Below, piece after piece: positions 11,807-23,403 of a DNA stretch of 64,000 bases. The stretch covers positions 58,571,643-58,635,642 of the forward strand of contig NC_052351.1 in NCBI RefSeq assembly GCF_009727055.1. Reading direction: 5' to 3'. The notes under the pieces were generated by a model. The model saw only the letters and a list, made by a program, of their open reading frames with translations. It did not search any database and was not told the DNA's origin. Position 1 is the first letter of the stretch; every line of letters begins with the position of its first letter. Source of the DNA: Benincasa hispida. Lineage: Eukaryota; Streptophyta; Magnoliopsida; Cucurbitales; Cucurbitaceae. The translations under genes and the position numbers were made by a program.

Positions 11807-14800
11807 TCATTCGAAGTTTGTCTCATCTTCTGCAAAGATATTAAATATGAAGTCACGAAACCGCTTCGAGTATTGCTTCGGATCAACAGCTGATATCGAA
11901 GTTGGATCGTATTGAATGGACTTATAGGCATGCTCAAGCTTCTTGCTAATGTCATAATCTTGAAGTATGTCAATGACACCAAAGAACATAACCACATCAT
12001 AATACTCTCCTGTTGGTTCTCCTACCAGTTGAAACTCGCTGTCGCTTTTTCTCACCGTTCGTTCGACCCGAGCAGGCATGTTTACGCCCAATTTGATACT
12101 CGACCATCTGCAATTTCAGTGTTGTGAAGTTCAGGAACAAATTGTGTTGTGTTATCAATCCACTTTTTTTGAAATAGAACAAAAAATGGAGCATATGAAA
12201 GCTTGTAAAATGAAACGAAATTGTCGATCGCTTTGGCCACCGGAATCGTTTTATACAAAGTTATAACTAAAGGTTTTGTTCAAACATTTAATTGAAAAAG
12301 AAGAATGATGACTGTTCTCAATCAATAAGGATTTCACCTGGATGGATCTAGGAAGAGCTGATCCAAGTCGACTCTCGACAGACGAGGAGCTGCTTCGTTA
12401 TCAGGCCCACCTGAAAGAGATACATTTTGTCATTTGGTGAGGATAGAGATACTATGGTATAAACAGTGACGGATCTAGGAAAAGTAAGAGCAAACAACCT
12501 ATCGGAGTGCGAGCCCCAGAAGGTATCAAATCACCAGCAGCTGAAGTTTCCCTGAAGTGAAGACCAACAAGAAGACTATAATCCATAATTCTTTCTTGTT
12601 CAAGAAACTCACAGTCTCGATCGATTTGCCTAAAAGAAATGCAATGAATAAACATCAAAAGGAGACATGAAAACAAAGATGAAACTAGTTTATCAAGTCA
12701 TAATGTTAGTTGAGATCTTTGACAAGAAACATAAATAACTTCTTAAGCATGGAATCCATGCATAGTTTTCACCTGCAAAACTCTTGAAACCATGATTTCT
12801 GAAGTCGGAATATAAAGTTAAGATCGAGATCCTTAAGGATAGTTGTTTCGTCAATCTCGCTCTCAGGCTTATCTGTCGTGCGTCCAAGAATCGACCCTTT
12901 CAGGTCAAACCGTCGGTGAATGGAGTACTCCGAGCAAAAAAGGTTTCCCATAATGATGAACCTTACCTATGTTTAAAACACAGAAATCATCCATAGAATT
13001 CAATTAACACATTCTCACCAAAGCGGTTTCGATAACCATAAAGCTTGTGTTGCAACAAGTGTTGATTTACCTTCTTCTGGATCGGCCCAGTTAATTTAAC
13101 ACAATGAAGACCATAGAATTTTGTCACCAAAGTGGTCTCAAAGGCTCTCACATGGTTATAATAGGCAGAGAGCATTCTTATCAAAACCTGCAAAATGAGG
13201 CCAAGTTCTCCCAAATTACAACACCCCTTTGTTCATTTAAAATGAATAATGCAAGAAAACAAGATCTCACTTTGGCTTCTGACTTCTTCATCGTCTTGAT
13301 CATATATCGGTCGTCATTGGTCAAGTAGAAGAAGCTACCACTTTTACCAGGAGACGAGAGTTCCCGCAGCGCATCGTTCCCGCAGATTGATAGCATATAA
13401 TCAGCGGGATCCACCTTGAACAATTTCCTCAGAGTTCTGAAAATTAATGACATCCATTAACAAAGCCATGAAACTTAAGAATTAACATGATACTACTGAC
13501 AAGTTGGTTCAAGAACTAATTTCGGATAGCGTGCTTTTCGTCGTTCTTTTCGAGAACACAATGTCGAAAAATGCCGACAGCAGACCTAACTTTTCCTTAA
13601 ACACATCTTCTATTCAACTCTCCAACTATTGTACTAAACCGTTGATCTTCTTCCAAAGAGCAAAGCAAAGAAATGAAGCTAATTTACTGAACAAATCTAT
13701 ATATCAAGAAATTGGCATTGTACCTGAAAACCAAAGGGCAATAGTCCTTCCATTTGAACTCACATGACTGGTGGGGTGGAGTGTATTTGCTTCCTTCTGG
13801 AGGAAATTTGGTCCAAACTTTTTCCTTAGGATCGAAAGCTGAAGGCTTCAAGTCGAGTGAAGCCGTCGGAGCCGGTCTTCCTACCGAATGCCTGTTCAAT
13901 CCTCACAAATACAAACTAATGGTTACAGAAAAGTCATAATGTACTAAAAACAGAACTGATATGTACAGTTATGATTGTGTTAAGAGATCACAAGAAAAGA
14001 GATTGAAATGAAATTTTATCATCAAACTACCTGATCCCAAGTTGCAAATTGAGCATTAGATCATAGTTCTTGTGCCCTTTGCAGATTGTCTCTCCCTGCC
14101 TCTTAGAAGACCTTGGCATTTTCATTGGCATCCCAAGTCCCTCCTTATCTAAATTCAACCCCAACATATAATCAGTCACATCCCCTCGACCACCTCCTCC
14201 TCCTCCGACCGACGACGTTCTCTCGCTACAACACCCTGCCGCATAATCATCCATATCTCCACCTCCCCACATCTGCATTCTATCAAACGGCTTCTCAACT
14301 TCAACACTCACCCTACCATCAACTGACATCCTCCTCGGCTTCGCTCCATCCTCCCCTTTCGACGATCTCCACACCGCTAACTTCTTCTGCGACGGCAAAA
14401 TCGAAACCTTCTCTCCAAGACAGATCTTGCAATCACTAAAATCAACATTATACACATCTTGAGGATCCCAATGCACATTCCCAGTTGAAGTAGAAGGATA
14501 ATAACTCCCATTCTGTTCTTGTGGATCTTTACTCCAATACCCCACATAGAAACTCCCATCAGGCCATTTGAAAGTCCCATTCCCTCTAGGCAAACCAGTT
14601 TCCCAATTCCCTTCATATCTCTTCCCATTACTCCAAACAAAACTCCCTTTCCCACAAATCTCACCATTCTTCCATTCTCCAACATAATGATTCCCATTTT
14701 TCCATTGATATCTCCCATTCCCTTCTTGTAATCCTCTTCTCCATTCCCCATCATAACAATCCCCATTTGAGAAGCTTTTAACTCCATGTCCATGTTTCAA

Positions 14801-15250
14801 ATTCATCACCCAATTCCCTTTATAAGTATCCCCATTTGAACCTGTATAAGTTCCAATCCCATCCATATAACCACTCTTGAATTCTCCTTCATAAGTGGCT
14901 CCTGAAGGCCAACTGAACCGGCCTCGGCCCATCGTCTTGCCTTTGCTCCATTCACCGACGTACATACAGCCATCGGTCCATAAGTATTTGCCTTGGCCAT
15001 GAGGGAAGCTATCGCACCATTGGCCTGTGTAATAGTCGCCATTTGGGAGGATTCTGTCGGCATGATAAACCTCGCCGGTATTCAATTCAGATTCCATCGC
15101 TTCGCAGCCGCCACCACCGCCGTCGATGTCGCCATCGTCGGCATGAGCTACCGATGTTGTGCCGAAAATGCTGTGAGCTCGTTTCTTAGCCGCTTGAGTT
15201 TTGCGTACCGTCGCTTCCCATGCCTTCAAAACGCCACTTTCTCTGCTCAT
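11807..15250 (-). CDS. PIP5K: Phosphatidylinositol 4-phosphate 5-kinase, MORN-repeat type B
   Basis: Makes PtdIns(4,5)P2 from PtdIns4P at the plasma membrane. Eight exons, all introns GT-AG: 15250-14031, 13891-13724, 13436-13271, 13187-13071, 12966-12773, 12629-12499, 12410-12338 and 12107-11807. They join in phase to 789 residues. Exon 1 opens [19 protein letters not shown], an N-terminus I associate with the PIP5K4/5/6 group. It then carries eight MORN repeats (about residues 73-240, pattern Y-x-G-x-W), which in the family bind lipid and regulate activity. A linker with a Gly run follows. The kinase domain (about 463-780) shows ATP-binding Lys510 in MIKTMKK, DLKGS at 578-582, MDYSLL at 637-642, metal-binding Asp736 in GVIDIL and the KK pair 745-746 of the activation loop. 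No stop, frameshift or missing key residue. Subgroup assignment is from memory of the family. Confidence 0.96.
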
Positions 15251-15830
15251 AATGGAATTAAAACACGAAAATCTGCAACACCCAGATGGGAGTTTCGATT
15301 CAGAATTGTGATTTGAAGATTTTTGTGGATACCCAATTGGGAAATGGAAGAAAAGTTGGATTTTGGTGGATTTGAACGATACCCAGATGGAGAAAAAAAC
15401 GAAATATGGATCAATTAAACAATGTGATATTACAACAGAAGAAGAATATGAATTCTAATCCCAATTCTAAATCTCTCTCCGTTTCTTTCTTTTTTCTCTC
15501 TCTCTGTAACATGGTTTTTGGTTTTGTTGTTCTTCAGTTTTTGAATTTGTGGTCAAGAAATGCTAAAAAAGAAGGATTCAAATGAAGGGGAGAGAGTTCA
15601 TCCATTCGTTTTCCAATATTCTGAAAACAGAACAAACGGTCATGTCTATAAACTGATGATAAACATTGATTCTTTGTTGGTTTTGGTTCAATTTTTTTTA
15701 GAGGCCATTAAATTTCAGTAACCAACCAAAATCTTTTTCTAAATGTGTAATCCAATCAAATTTTCAATTCTTGAACAATGGCATAGAACACATCATCCAG
15801 AGAGAGACAGAGAGAGAGAGACTCGTTCTT
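15251..15830 (-). promoter_or_regulatory. PIP5K upstream and leader region
   Basis: The sequence before the PIP5K start codon has no other gene. Short CT tracts at 15475-15507 and a GA tract at 15803-15822 are of the kind common in plant leaders and core promoters. No confident TATA box could be chosen, so the transcription start is not assigned. Confidence 0.4.
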
Positions 15831-16169
15831 TCGTTTAGCAAAATTTTGACATGTGGTATGCTATATTTAGAATGATTTTATGACAAAAAAGGGTATAGAT
15901 TTTGTTTAAAGAATGCTAAAAAGTGACATGAATTCTTGCTGTAATATTCTTTTGTTATATAATTGTGCTTTGCAGAAGACAAGACAAGATACTCAGTCTG
16001 GTTTTTTTGGGATTTGGTTTGAAGCTTTTTTTTTTTTTTTTTTTTTATTCTGGTTAAAAAATTATTTTGACCATCTTTTTTAGGTCATGTAGTTTTAAAC
16101 TTACAAATCTAGAATATATAATTTAGTCATGGTTAGTTTATTGTTGACTTTTTCAATTAAAAAAATAGT
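15831..16169. other. Intergenic, poly-T tract
   Basis: AT-rich sequence with no gene. It contains an uninterrupted run of more than 20 T residues near 16027-16047, which could be a decayed retroposon tail on the minus strand, though no body is recognisable beside it. Confidence 0.4.
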
Positions 16170-16512
16170 AGGCAAAATTATACAAAAACACCTCTAAACT
16201 TTTTATTTTGTGTCCAAAATATTCTTGAATTTTCAAAAGTTTCAATTCAAAAATACTCTTATCGTTAGTTTTGATGGAAACTGTTAGGATTATGTGTCAA
16301 AAATAACTCTAGACTTTCAAAATTTTCAAAAACACCCTTAAACTTAAAAAAAGTTTTTAAAAAAATACTCTTACCGCTATAAACTGTCAATACTATCTTA
16401 CTTATATATTTCCCTCCTTATTCTCCTCTCTTCTTCAATACCTTTTTACTCCCCTTTTTGTTCACTATTTGACACATTTATTTAGCTCAAAATAATAATG
16501 AAAATAAATAAG

Positions 16513-17008
16513 TTAAATTATAAATTTGGTATATATGGATTTGGTGAAAGTTAGAAGTTAGTCCCTTTGATTTTAAAAGTTCGAATTTAGTCCTTATAGT
16601 TTGATAAAACATCATATGGTCCCTACAGTTTGATAAGATCTTCATAAACAGTCCCTACCATAAGTATTATTTAGGAAAATTATTTTAAATGACAAAACTG
16701 TTAAAAATATTTATAAATAATACTAAAATATTATAGTCTATCTGTGATAGACAGTGATAAACTACTATCTGTGTCTATCATGACACAGATAGACATAGAT
16801 AGTAGTCTATCGCTGTTTATTGTGGTCTATCACAGATAGATTGTGATATTTTGCTGTTATTTATAAATATTTTGGTTCATTTTCCTATGTTTGAAAACAA
16901 CTCTATTATTTATAAGTGTTGTATCAAATTACAGGGACTAAATTCGAATTATATATAGGGACTAAGGTCTAATTTTTTGCAAACCAGACTAGCTAAATTT
17001 GCAATTAT
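16513..17008. repeat. Inserted 'TTTAGTCC' repeat with nested MITE
   Basis: Left part has TTAGTCCCTTTGATTTTAAA and repeated GTCCCTACAGTTTGATAA; right part has the complement, AGGGACTAAATTCGAATT. The outer arms are therefore inverted, and the element sits inside the long-TIR element. Ends are approximate. Confidence 0.5.
16672..16912. mobile_element. Hairpin MITE with TCTATC/GATAGA core, copy 1
   Basis: About 90-bp terminal inverted repeats share AAAATATTTATAAATAA and TCTATCTGTGATAGAC. The centre is a near-perfect palindrome around ACACAGATAGACATAGATAG. The same family is at 61935-62158, where an empty-site comparison suggests a Mutator-like 9-bp target duplication. Non-coding. Confidence 0.72.
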
Positions 17009-17545
17009 TCTAAGAAATCAAATTACCCATTTCAGTTAAGCTATATAAAATATAACTAGAAGAAAAGGAATAATGAAAGCACCAAAGGATTATAGGACTT
17101 AAATGTTTTAACAAATTTGTACCTTAGTAGTTGAGTACGTGTTAATAGACAAATACATTTTTTTATTTGACTATTTATCATTTTGTTATATATATATATA
17201 TATAATTTATTTTAGAATGATTCTTTTCGTAGTCAAGAAAACTTCAAATAAATTGATCACTATACTAATGGTAGAAGCATTTTTATAACCTTTTTCTTGA
17301 AATCTTATAGTCATTTTTACAACAAGAAGTCAACATATTTCTATTCATATACTAACATTAAAGGATATTTTTGAAACTTTTGAAAGTCTGGGGTAGTTGT
17401 TAAACAAAACATATGGTTTCCATCCAATAAGAGTATTTTTTAACTTCTTTTGAAAGTTTAAGGATATTTTTTAAACTTTTAATAGTTCAGGGGTATTTTT
17501 TAACATAAAATACAAAGTTCACATTTTTTTTTATAATTTAGCTAA

Positions 17546-18139
17546 AATAATATACATTAACATTTCTTTTGTAAATTATGAAAATATATTCAAGTACTAT
17601 ATCTTTTCTTGCATGAAGATTGTTGTAATTATCTAATCAATTTTGACAAAAATTTATGTTTGAATAACTAAATTTATGATTTATTAACAATACAAAGTCT
17701 ATAATGAAACGAACCTAAAGCAAAGTGAGAAATTTTCTATTATTACTCGAATATCATATTCCTTTATTCACATTGTAAGTATATCTTTAATTATAAATGG
17801 ATTTTACATTAATATGAGTGGTCTCACTCTATTTTTAAAGGTATCTTACCATAGTATACATAGTATACAATAAATGGAGGGAGTATAAGAAATTTTTCAA
17901 GCTCCCATATACTATGAAAAGTTTCCCAAAATAACTTGACCATAATGGTACTTTTAATATCTTATTTTTAATTTTTCAAATGACAAAGTTCAGTCTCCAT
18001 TTTTGTGCTTTTGTATCATATAACTTTTTATAGTCATTAGACTGTTAAATAATTTTTTTTCCAAAGATTTTGTTTCTTTCTCACAATTTCTAAACAATTT
18101 CTTTCCATCATAAGTTTAGTCTTTCTTAATTAAATTTTA
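17546..18139. other. AT-rich intergenic DNA
   Basis: No coding frame, RNA gene or defined repeat could be supported here. Confidence 0.5.
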
Positions 18140-18432
18140 GGTCCCGTTGAGTAACTATTTAGTTTTTATTTTTATTTTTAAAATTTTAGCCTATATCATC
18201 TACATTTTTTCATCTTGATTTGCATTTTTCTTAAGTATAATGGTTAAATTCTTAGCCAAATTCCAAAAACAAAAACAACTTTTTGAAAGATACTTTCTTT
18301 TAGTTCTCAAAATTTGGCTTGATTTTTTAAACCATTAGTAAAAAGTAGATACAAAGCAAGAAATTTGGTTATGGAAGTAGTTTTATTTTAAAAAACAAAA
18401 ACAAAAAACAAAGCAAGAAATTTGCTAGGGAC
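18140..18432. mobile_element. Tourist-like MITE, degenerate copy
   Basis: Left arm GGTCCCGTTGAGTAACTATT and right arm ending AAAAACAAAAACAAAAAACA...TAGGGAC are imperfect inverted repeats. They match the better preserved element at 42495-42791 in order and spacing. The target triplet is TTA on one side and TAA on the other, so the duplication has decayed or the ends are off by a base. Confidence 0.5.
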
Positions 18433-18464
18433 TAAAATGTTTTATTTTAACCTATGACTGTATA

Positions 18465-18545
18465 TATACTATATACATACACATACACACATACATATAT
18501 ACATATACATACATATATATATACATATACATATATATTCATATT
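18465..18545. repeat. TA/CA microsatellite
   Basis: Alternating ATAC and ATAT dinucleotide-type repeats such as ACATACACATACACACATAC; low complexity only. Confidence 0.85.
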
Positions 18546-18649
18546 AGATTTAACTTAAATTAAATGGCATTGTAATAATATCATTTCACTCCAAATCATT
18601 TTAAAATTAAGTTATCTCAATTTTAAAAATTCGTGCATGCATGACAATA

Positions 18650-18955
18650 TATATATATAAAGAAAAAACAAACTACTTTAATGTCTCTAAAACTTCCTTG
18701 ATTGGGGTAAATCCTAGTGGGAAGAAGATTGATTTTTGGGCTTCATCTCTTGGGTGTAAAGTGGAAAATCTTCCCTTCAACTATTTGGGTTCCCCATTGG
18801 GGGAAAGCAGGGGCCAGGTTCTTGAGGAGATGTTTTTAAAGAAGATTGATAAGTGGAGGGGGTTGGTTCTTTCGAAAGGTGGTAGCCTTCCTTTGGCCCA
18901 ATTTGGGTGGAATAGGAGGATTTGCAAATCGTCTACCCATCTTGTTAGTTGGAAT
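18650..18955 (+). pseudogene. LINE (L1-type) reverse transcriptase C-terminal fragment, left part
   Basis: The frame reads KTSLIGVNPSGKKIDFWAS, LGCKVENLPFNYLGSPLGES and FLKKIDKWRGLVLSKGGSL. This matches the thumb region of plant non-LTR retrotransposon RT, where LPFxYLGxPLG is the hallmark. The upstream catalytic part is absent (5' truncation is usual for LINEs). The sequence is interrupted at 18956 by a hAT-like element and resumes at 19694. Confidence 0.85.
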
Positions 18956-19693
18956 CTATGAAGCACAGATATTTCATGTGAGACAAAGAATCAGTATCAG
19001 ACATGTATCAGATACCGATACTTCCAAATACTTTCTAAATACGTATCTGACACACAATTTGACGTATCTATACTTTCTAGATACGTATCCGATATGCAAT
19101 TTGACGTATTTATTTCTATGCGTACTTTCTTATTTTTTTAAAGAAAAAGGACAATCAACTTATCTAATTTTTCCCAATCTAAAATTAGGCAATCTATTTA
19201 AAAAGCTCACTATTCGAGTCCAAAACTAAAAGAATAAAAAATAAATAACAGACCAAACCCTAGACTAGAATCATCTAATCTTCATCTTCACATATGAGTC
19301 CCTACAATGTTCACCAAAATATAAACCATTTGAATATCTTCAACAATAAGTTCTTCGTTTATCTTCATACTTCTCTCTCTAATATTCTTCTTCTCCTTTT
19401 TTGCAATATGAGTCACTTTTCTATTACATTTTATTAACTATTGCACTTTAACATCTTAAATGTTGCTTTTTTTTGTATTGCATTTCAGTGTTTGTATTCT
19501 ATTTTGTACTATTGTTATTAACTTGTATGCTAAATTTATCTTCAACGTATTAATATCCTCGTTTTTTAGAAATATATATTAAAAAAATAACGCATCCTTA
19601 GACGTATCCGTATCTAAGTTTTTTAGAAATTGATGAACCACCGTATCCGATCGTATCGTATCGTGTAGCTATATCTGTGTCTGTGCTTTATAG
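18956..19693. mobile_element. Non-autonomous hAT-like element inside the LINE, 738 bp
   Basis: Terminal inverted repeats are CTATGAAGCACAGA and CTATAAAGCACAGA. Subterminal regions carry repeated GATACGTATC-like words (ATACGTATCTGACA, GTATCCGATC). Flanking 8-mers are GTTGGAAT (18948-18955) and GCTGGAAT (19694-19701), a 7/8 target duplication. Removing the element rejoins two parts of one LINE. No transposase is encoded. Confidence 0.82.
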
Positions 19694-20125
19694 GCTGGAA
19701 TAGAACATTCCTCCCCACGATCTATGGGGGCTTGGAATTGGTGATTTGCACAAGAAAAATTGTGCCCTCTTGATGAAGTGGCTATGGAGGTTTTGCCACG
19801 AGGAGAACGCCCTGTGAAGGGAGGTTATTAGCGCTATCTATGGGGTTTGTGATTGTGGTTGGAGTTCCCTTATGCCTAGAGACAAAAAGAAAGTTCAGAT
19901 TATGGGTTACTTTGTTGAGTTCATTGTGGGAGATGGCAGAAACATTGGGTTTTACTTCTCAATCTCTTGCTACCTTATACCAAGACATCTACGCTATCTT
20001 ACGATGGAAGATTGACTCCTCGAGCAAATTTACTACTAACCATACCTTTCTAAATCTAACAAAGGGGGCTTCAATCTCTTTGTGGTGCACAAATTATACC
20101 AAACACTTGTAATTCTAATTTGGAA
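19694..20125 (+). pseudogene. LINE fragment, right part
   Basis: Continuing the LINE, one frame reads GLGIGDLHKKNCALLMKWLW and RFCHEENAL, the conserved region after the RT domain in plant L1 elements, followed by YGVCDCGWSSL. The frame then shifts and carries stops. A run of about 22 T residues follows at 20132-20153. Confidence 0.78.
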
Positions 20126-20600
20126 GGCTCTTTTTTTTTTTTTTTTTTTTTTTAATATGGTATATCTCAATAAACCTCTGTTCATAACATAAATATTTAA
20201 ATAATTTATAGTAAGAAAAAGCTTTTAGTCTATATACTTTTAACAATTTAATCCTTGAGCATAACTTTAATGTATAACATTTAGTCCATGTAATTTAATA
20301 TTTCTAACCATTCGTTCCTTATTATATAAAGTTATTATGAATTTAATTTGATTTATTACATAAATAAAAAATGTATCAAGCTAATTGATGACCAAAATAT
20401 AAACTATAAGAATTAAATCATTATGCAATAAAAAAAATATGAACAAAATTATTACATATTAATTAAAGGTGATAAACTAAATTGTTAATAAATGTGAAAT
20501 TTTACATAAATTATTCAAAATTTTAAAACTACTGCACATGTTATGAATTAACTCTTGCTTTTCCCTTTTTGGCAATAATTTTTTTAGACAACAAGATTTT
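20126..20600. other. AT-rich intergenic DNA
   Basis: Starts with the poly-T run after the LINE fragment; otherwise AT-rich with no coding frame or defined repeat. Confidence 0.5.
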
Positions 20601-22535
20601 TTTTTCTTTTAGTAGGGTAGGGGAATTTAATTAGGATGAATTTGTACCATTTAGTTTTATTATTGTTTGCACTAAGTTTTTGGAGAAATTTGTTTCGTAG
20701 AGTTGAATTTATGTTGATGTAGATATGATTCGATGTGGTTCGATCTCTAGTGTTTAATCCTCTTATTGTCTCTCCATTAAATGTGTACGCTTGACTTGGA
20801 GAAACAGAGCGCGTGATCTTGAAATTGAAACCTTTAAATAATATTTTTATCTTCAGAATTTGAGTTTCAAGGAGTAATTCAGTGTTCAGAAGTCTTCTAA
20901 ATGTAGAGAATTCTCTAGGCACTCTGGAATGTAGAATTTTTTATTTCCCACAAATGGGGAGAACTCCTCTATTCATAGAGTTCTCGGGTAGGCTTGGACT
21001 TGGTTGGTCCATGGACCTTGCCCTTGGGCCCATTTAATTGGATTTAGGCCTAATTTGACATTTGGGTCAAATTAAGCTTATTTTTTGGTTCAATTGGATC
21101 TTATCCCAAATTATATTATCAAATTGGATAAAATTAATTTAATCCAATCCAATGCCCCTAATGAAAACAAGTTGCATCATCGGAATCTGTCAATTTATGT
21201 CTTTAACGTTAATTTGGGAAATATGTCAACTTTTAATTGGTCCCAAATTTGATGATTTATAATTTCGTCATTAATTTAGGAAATAACATGGCAATTATTG
21301 ATTAGTCCAAAATTTATTCTTTTAACAAATGTCCCTTTTCGAGATTTATGCATATGTATGGGTGAGTGAATCTCGAAAAAGATCAACTTTGAATCAAAAG
21401 TCAAGTTGTATACTCTTGATTTAAACTTGTGTCAGTCACACTATGAATTTATTACATAAGTTTGACTAGAATTTCAAATAAAATTTGGAATATGACCAAA
21501 TTTTATTTTGTTATAAACTTGGGGCATTATCCACAATTTAATTTGATTAGAGGATAAAAGCTTGAATTTGGATAATTTCAAATTTGGAATGTGGGCATTT
21601 TTTTTTAATTTGAGAGAAATTTCAAGCCTTATCCCCAATTTAATTTAATTTAAAGATAAATGTTTAAGAATTTGAATTTAGTATGAAATTTGGAATATGG
21701 ACGCTTTTTTTATTTGAGAGAAATTTTAAGTTTTATCCCCAATTTAATTTAATTTAAAGATAAATGTTTAAGAATTTGAATTTAGTATGAAATTTGGAAT
21801 ATGGACGCTTTTTTTATTTGAGAGAAATTTTAAGTTTTATCCCCAATTTAATTTAACTTGAGATAAAAGTCTAAGAATTTGAATTCAGTATAAAATTTGG
21901 AGCATGGACAATTTTTTTAATTTAAAAGAAATTTCAAGCTTTATCTTAGTTTAATTTAATTTGGAGATAAAAACCTAACCATTTGAATTTAGTATGCAAT
22001 TTGAAATATGGGCAATTTGTAATTTGATAGAAATTTCAAGCTTTTATCCCCAATCTAATTTAATTTGAAGATAAAAGCCTAATTTAATTTTAGAATAAAA
22101 TTTTGGACAAAACTTAGCATATGCCGTTGATTTTAATTTGAGATAAAGTTGAGGTGTTATCGGCGATTTAAACACAAATAAAACTTAGGCATGTTTCAGA
22201 TTTTAATTTGAGATAAAAGCGTATATAAATTTAGCATGAGATAAGAAGCAATTTGAATCAAAAGATTTAATCCCAATTTAGATTTTAATCTAGATCTAAT
22301 CAAGAAATCTCTTCTAATTTGAACCCGAAATTAGATTCCTGAGATGAAATTCCAGTAGGATTTGAATAAACCATACTCTATAAATTGCCCAACTCGGACT
22401 TAAACTTTGGGCAATCCTTCGCAGACAATGGTAATGGATTCCTTCCTCACTTTGATTTTCATAAGAATCATCTTTCATTTTCGTGGCTTTTCCATTCACT
22501 ACAGCATTCAAAATTGACTAAAATCAATATTTGGC
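20600..22535 (-). repeat. Probable LTR remnant, antisense
   Basis: The minus strand has an LTR-like layout: an AT-rich upstream half, a TATA-like CTATGAATAGAGG near 20970, then a leader-like stretch to about 20600. The upstream edge may be near 22533 (minus TATTGATTTTAGTCAATT). A convincing primer-binding site and target duplication were not found, so the boundaries are estimates. It contains the 104-bp tandem array at 21500-22120. Confidence 0.4.
21500..22120. repeat. Tandem array, about 104-bp unit, six copies
   Basis: Each unit contains ATTTGAGAGAAATTT, then TATCCCCAATTTAATTTAAT, AAGATAAA and GAATTTAGTATGAAATTTGG. The copies at 21607-21711 and 21712-21815 are almost identical; the outer ones diverge. 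Non-coding. Confidence 0.8.
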
Positions 22536-22561
22536 CTTCTCTTTTTTTCCAATTCTCTTCT

Positions 22562-22760
22562 TAACAGTATTCTAGCTCACGGTGGCGCAACTGAAGCGGC
22601 GGTGACGGGACCGGGGCACCGGCGACGAACGGTGGGCTTGGACGTGGCTGCCTGTGGTGGGTTGCCAGCGTCCAATAAATCAAGTGCGAGAGGGAGTAAG
22701 AAGAGAGAGAGATTTTGGGGGAGGGGGCGGCCGCTGTGGAAGAGAGATGGAGCTTTAGGG
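22562..22760 (-). other. GC-rich island, LTR leader-like
   Basis: About 200 bp of strikingly GC-rich sequence in an AT-rich setting, including GCGGCCGC. On the minus strand it follows a purine tract and reads like the transcribed leader of a retrotransposon LTR. An open frame crosses it but extends into the low-complexity tract and is not credible. Confidence 0.4.
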
Positions 22761-22761
22761 T

Positions 22762-23030
22762 TTAATTTTTTTCCTTTTCTTTTCTTTTGTTTTTTTTTTC
22801 TTCTTTTTTCTTCTTCTTTTTTTCTTTTTTCTTTTTTCTTTTTTCCTTTTTTTTTTCTTTCCTTTTTCTTTTCCTCTTTTCTTTTTTCGTTTTTTCCAGT
22901 TCTTTTCTTTTCATTTCTTTTTTCTTTTTTGTTTTTCTTTGTTTTTTTCCCTTTTTCCTTTTTTTCCCTTTTTCCTTTTCTTCTCTTTTCACTTTTCTTC
23001 TCTCTTTTTTTTTTTAATTCCATTTTATTC
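22762..23030. repeat. Polypyrimidine/polypurine tract, about 265 bp
   Basis: Almost every base on the plus strand is T or C in units such as TTTTTTCTT and CCTTTTTC, with only a few G and A interruptions. Low-complexity frames coding runs of Lys/Glu or Phe/Ser are artefacts of this. Confidence 0.92.
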
Positions 23031-23169
23031 AAAAAAATTTAATAGATCTCTTTTAAATTTTATATCACCCTTATATATATATATATAAATTTGCTAACTT
23101 GCTCTCATTTTGATGAGAGTTAAAATTATTAGCAACTTGGGTTTCAAAGGAGTAACCTTTTTTTACCTC

Positions 23170-23403
23170 CGGACTTCTTCATATCTTTGCAAGAGGTGGG
23201 TGATTTTTTTTAGTAGGAATTCCTTGTGACTGCCGCCTTGACACACATAGGGATGACCTCAAAAGGTCCCTATTCTATGGCCTCTTGACTAATGTAAAGA
23301 TACCTCGGAATGGTCTAAACAATCTTACTATAACACTTCTTGATCAACATAGGGATGACCCCGAAAATGATCAATATAGGTATGATTCTGGAAAGACTAA
23401 AGA
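23170..23403. repeat. Degenerate minisatellite, left part
   Basis: Repeats of about 60-65 bp contain the words TTGATCAACATAGGGATGAC and GGTCTAAACAATCTTACTA. The array resumes after the solo LTR at 25986-26210, so the LTR inserted into it. Confidence 0.7.

Larger units (their letters stand above)
16170..17545. mobile_element. Long-TIR Mutator-like non-autonomous element, copy A
   Basis: The two ends are degenerate inverted copies of each other over roughly 200 bp. The left reads ACACCTCTAAACTTTTTATT then TTCAAAAGTTTC, and the right end complements to AATACCCCTGAACTATTAAA. Between them are a pyrimidine-rich block (16400-16460) and a block reading GGAATAATGAAAGCACCAAA (17068). The same two blocks recur at 43860-44050 and 55080-55260, so this is a family. 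No transposase is visible. Another repeat (16513-17008) with a MITE inside it has inserted in the middle. Confidence 0.6.

Noticed and set aside
14113..14793. Several frames of 70-138 codons overlapping PIP5K exon 1
   Set aside because: They are shadows of the MORN-repeat coding sequence in other frames.
22577..23042. Long Lys/Glu-rich and Phe/Ser-rich open frames
   Set aside because: They are translations of a polypyrimidine tract; both strands are open at once and no domain is present.
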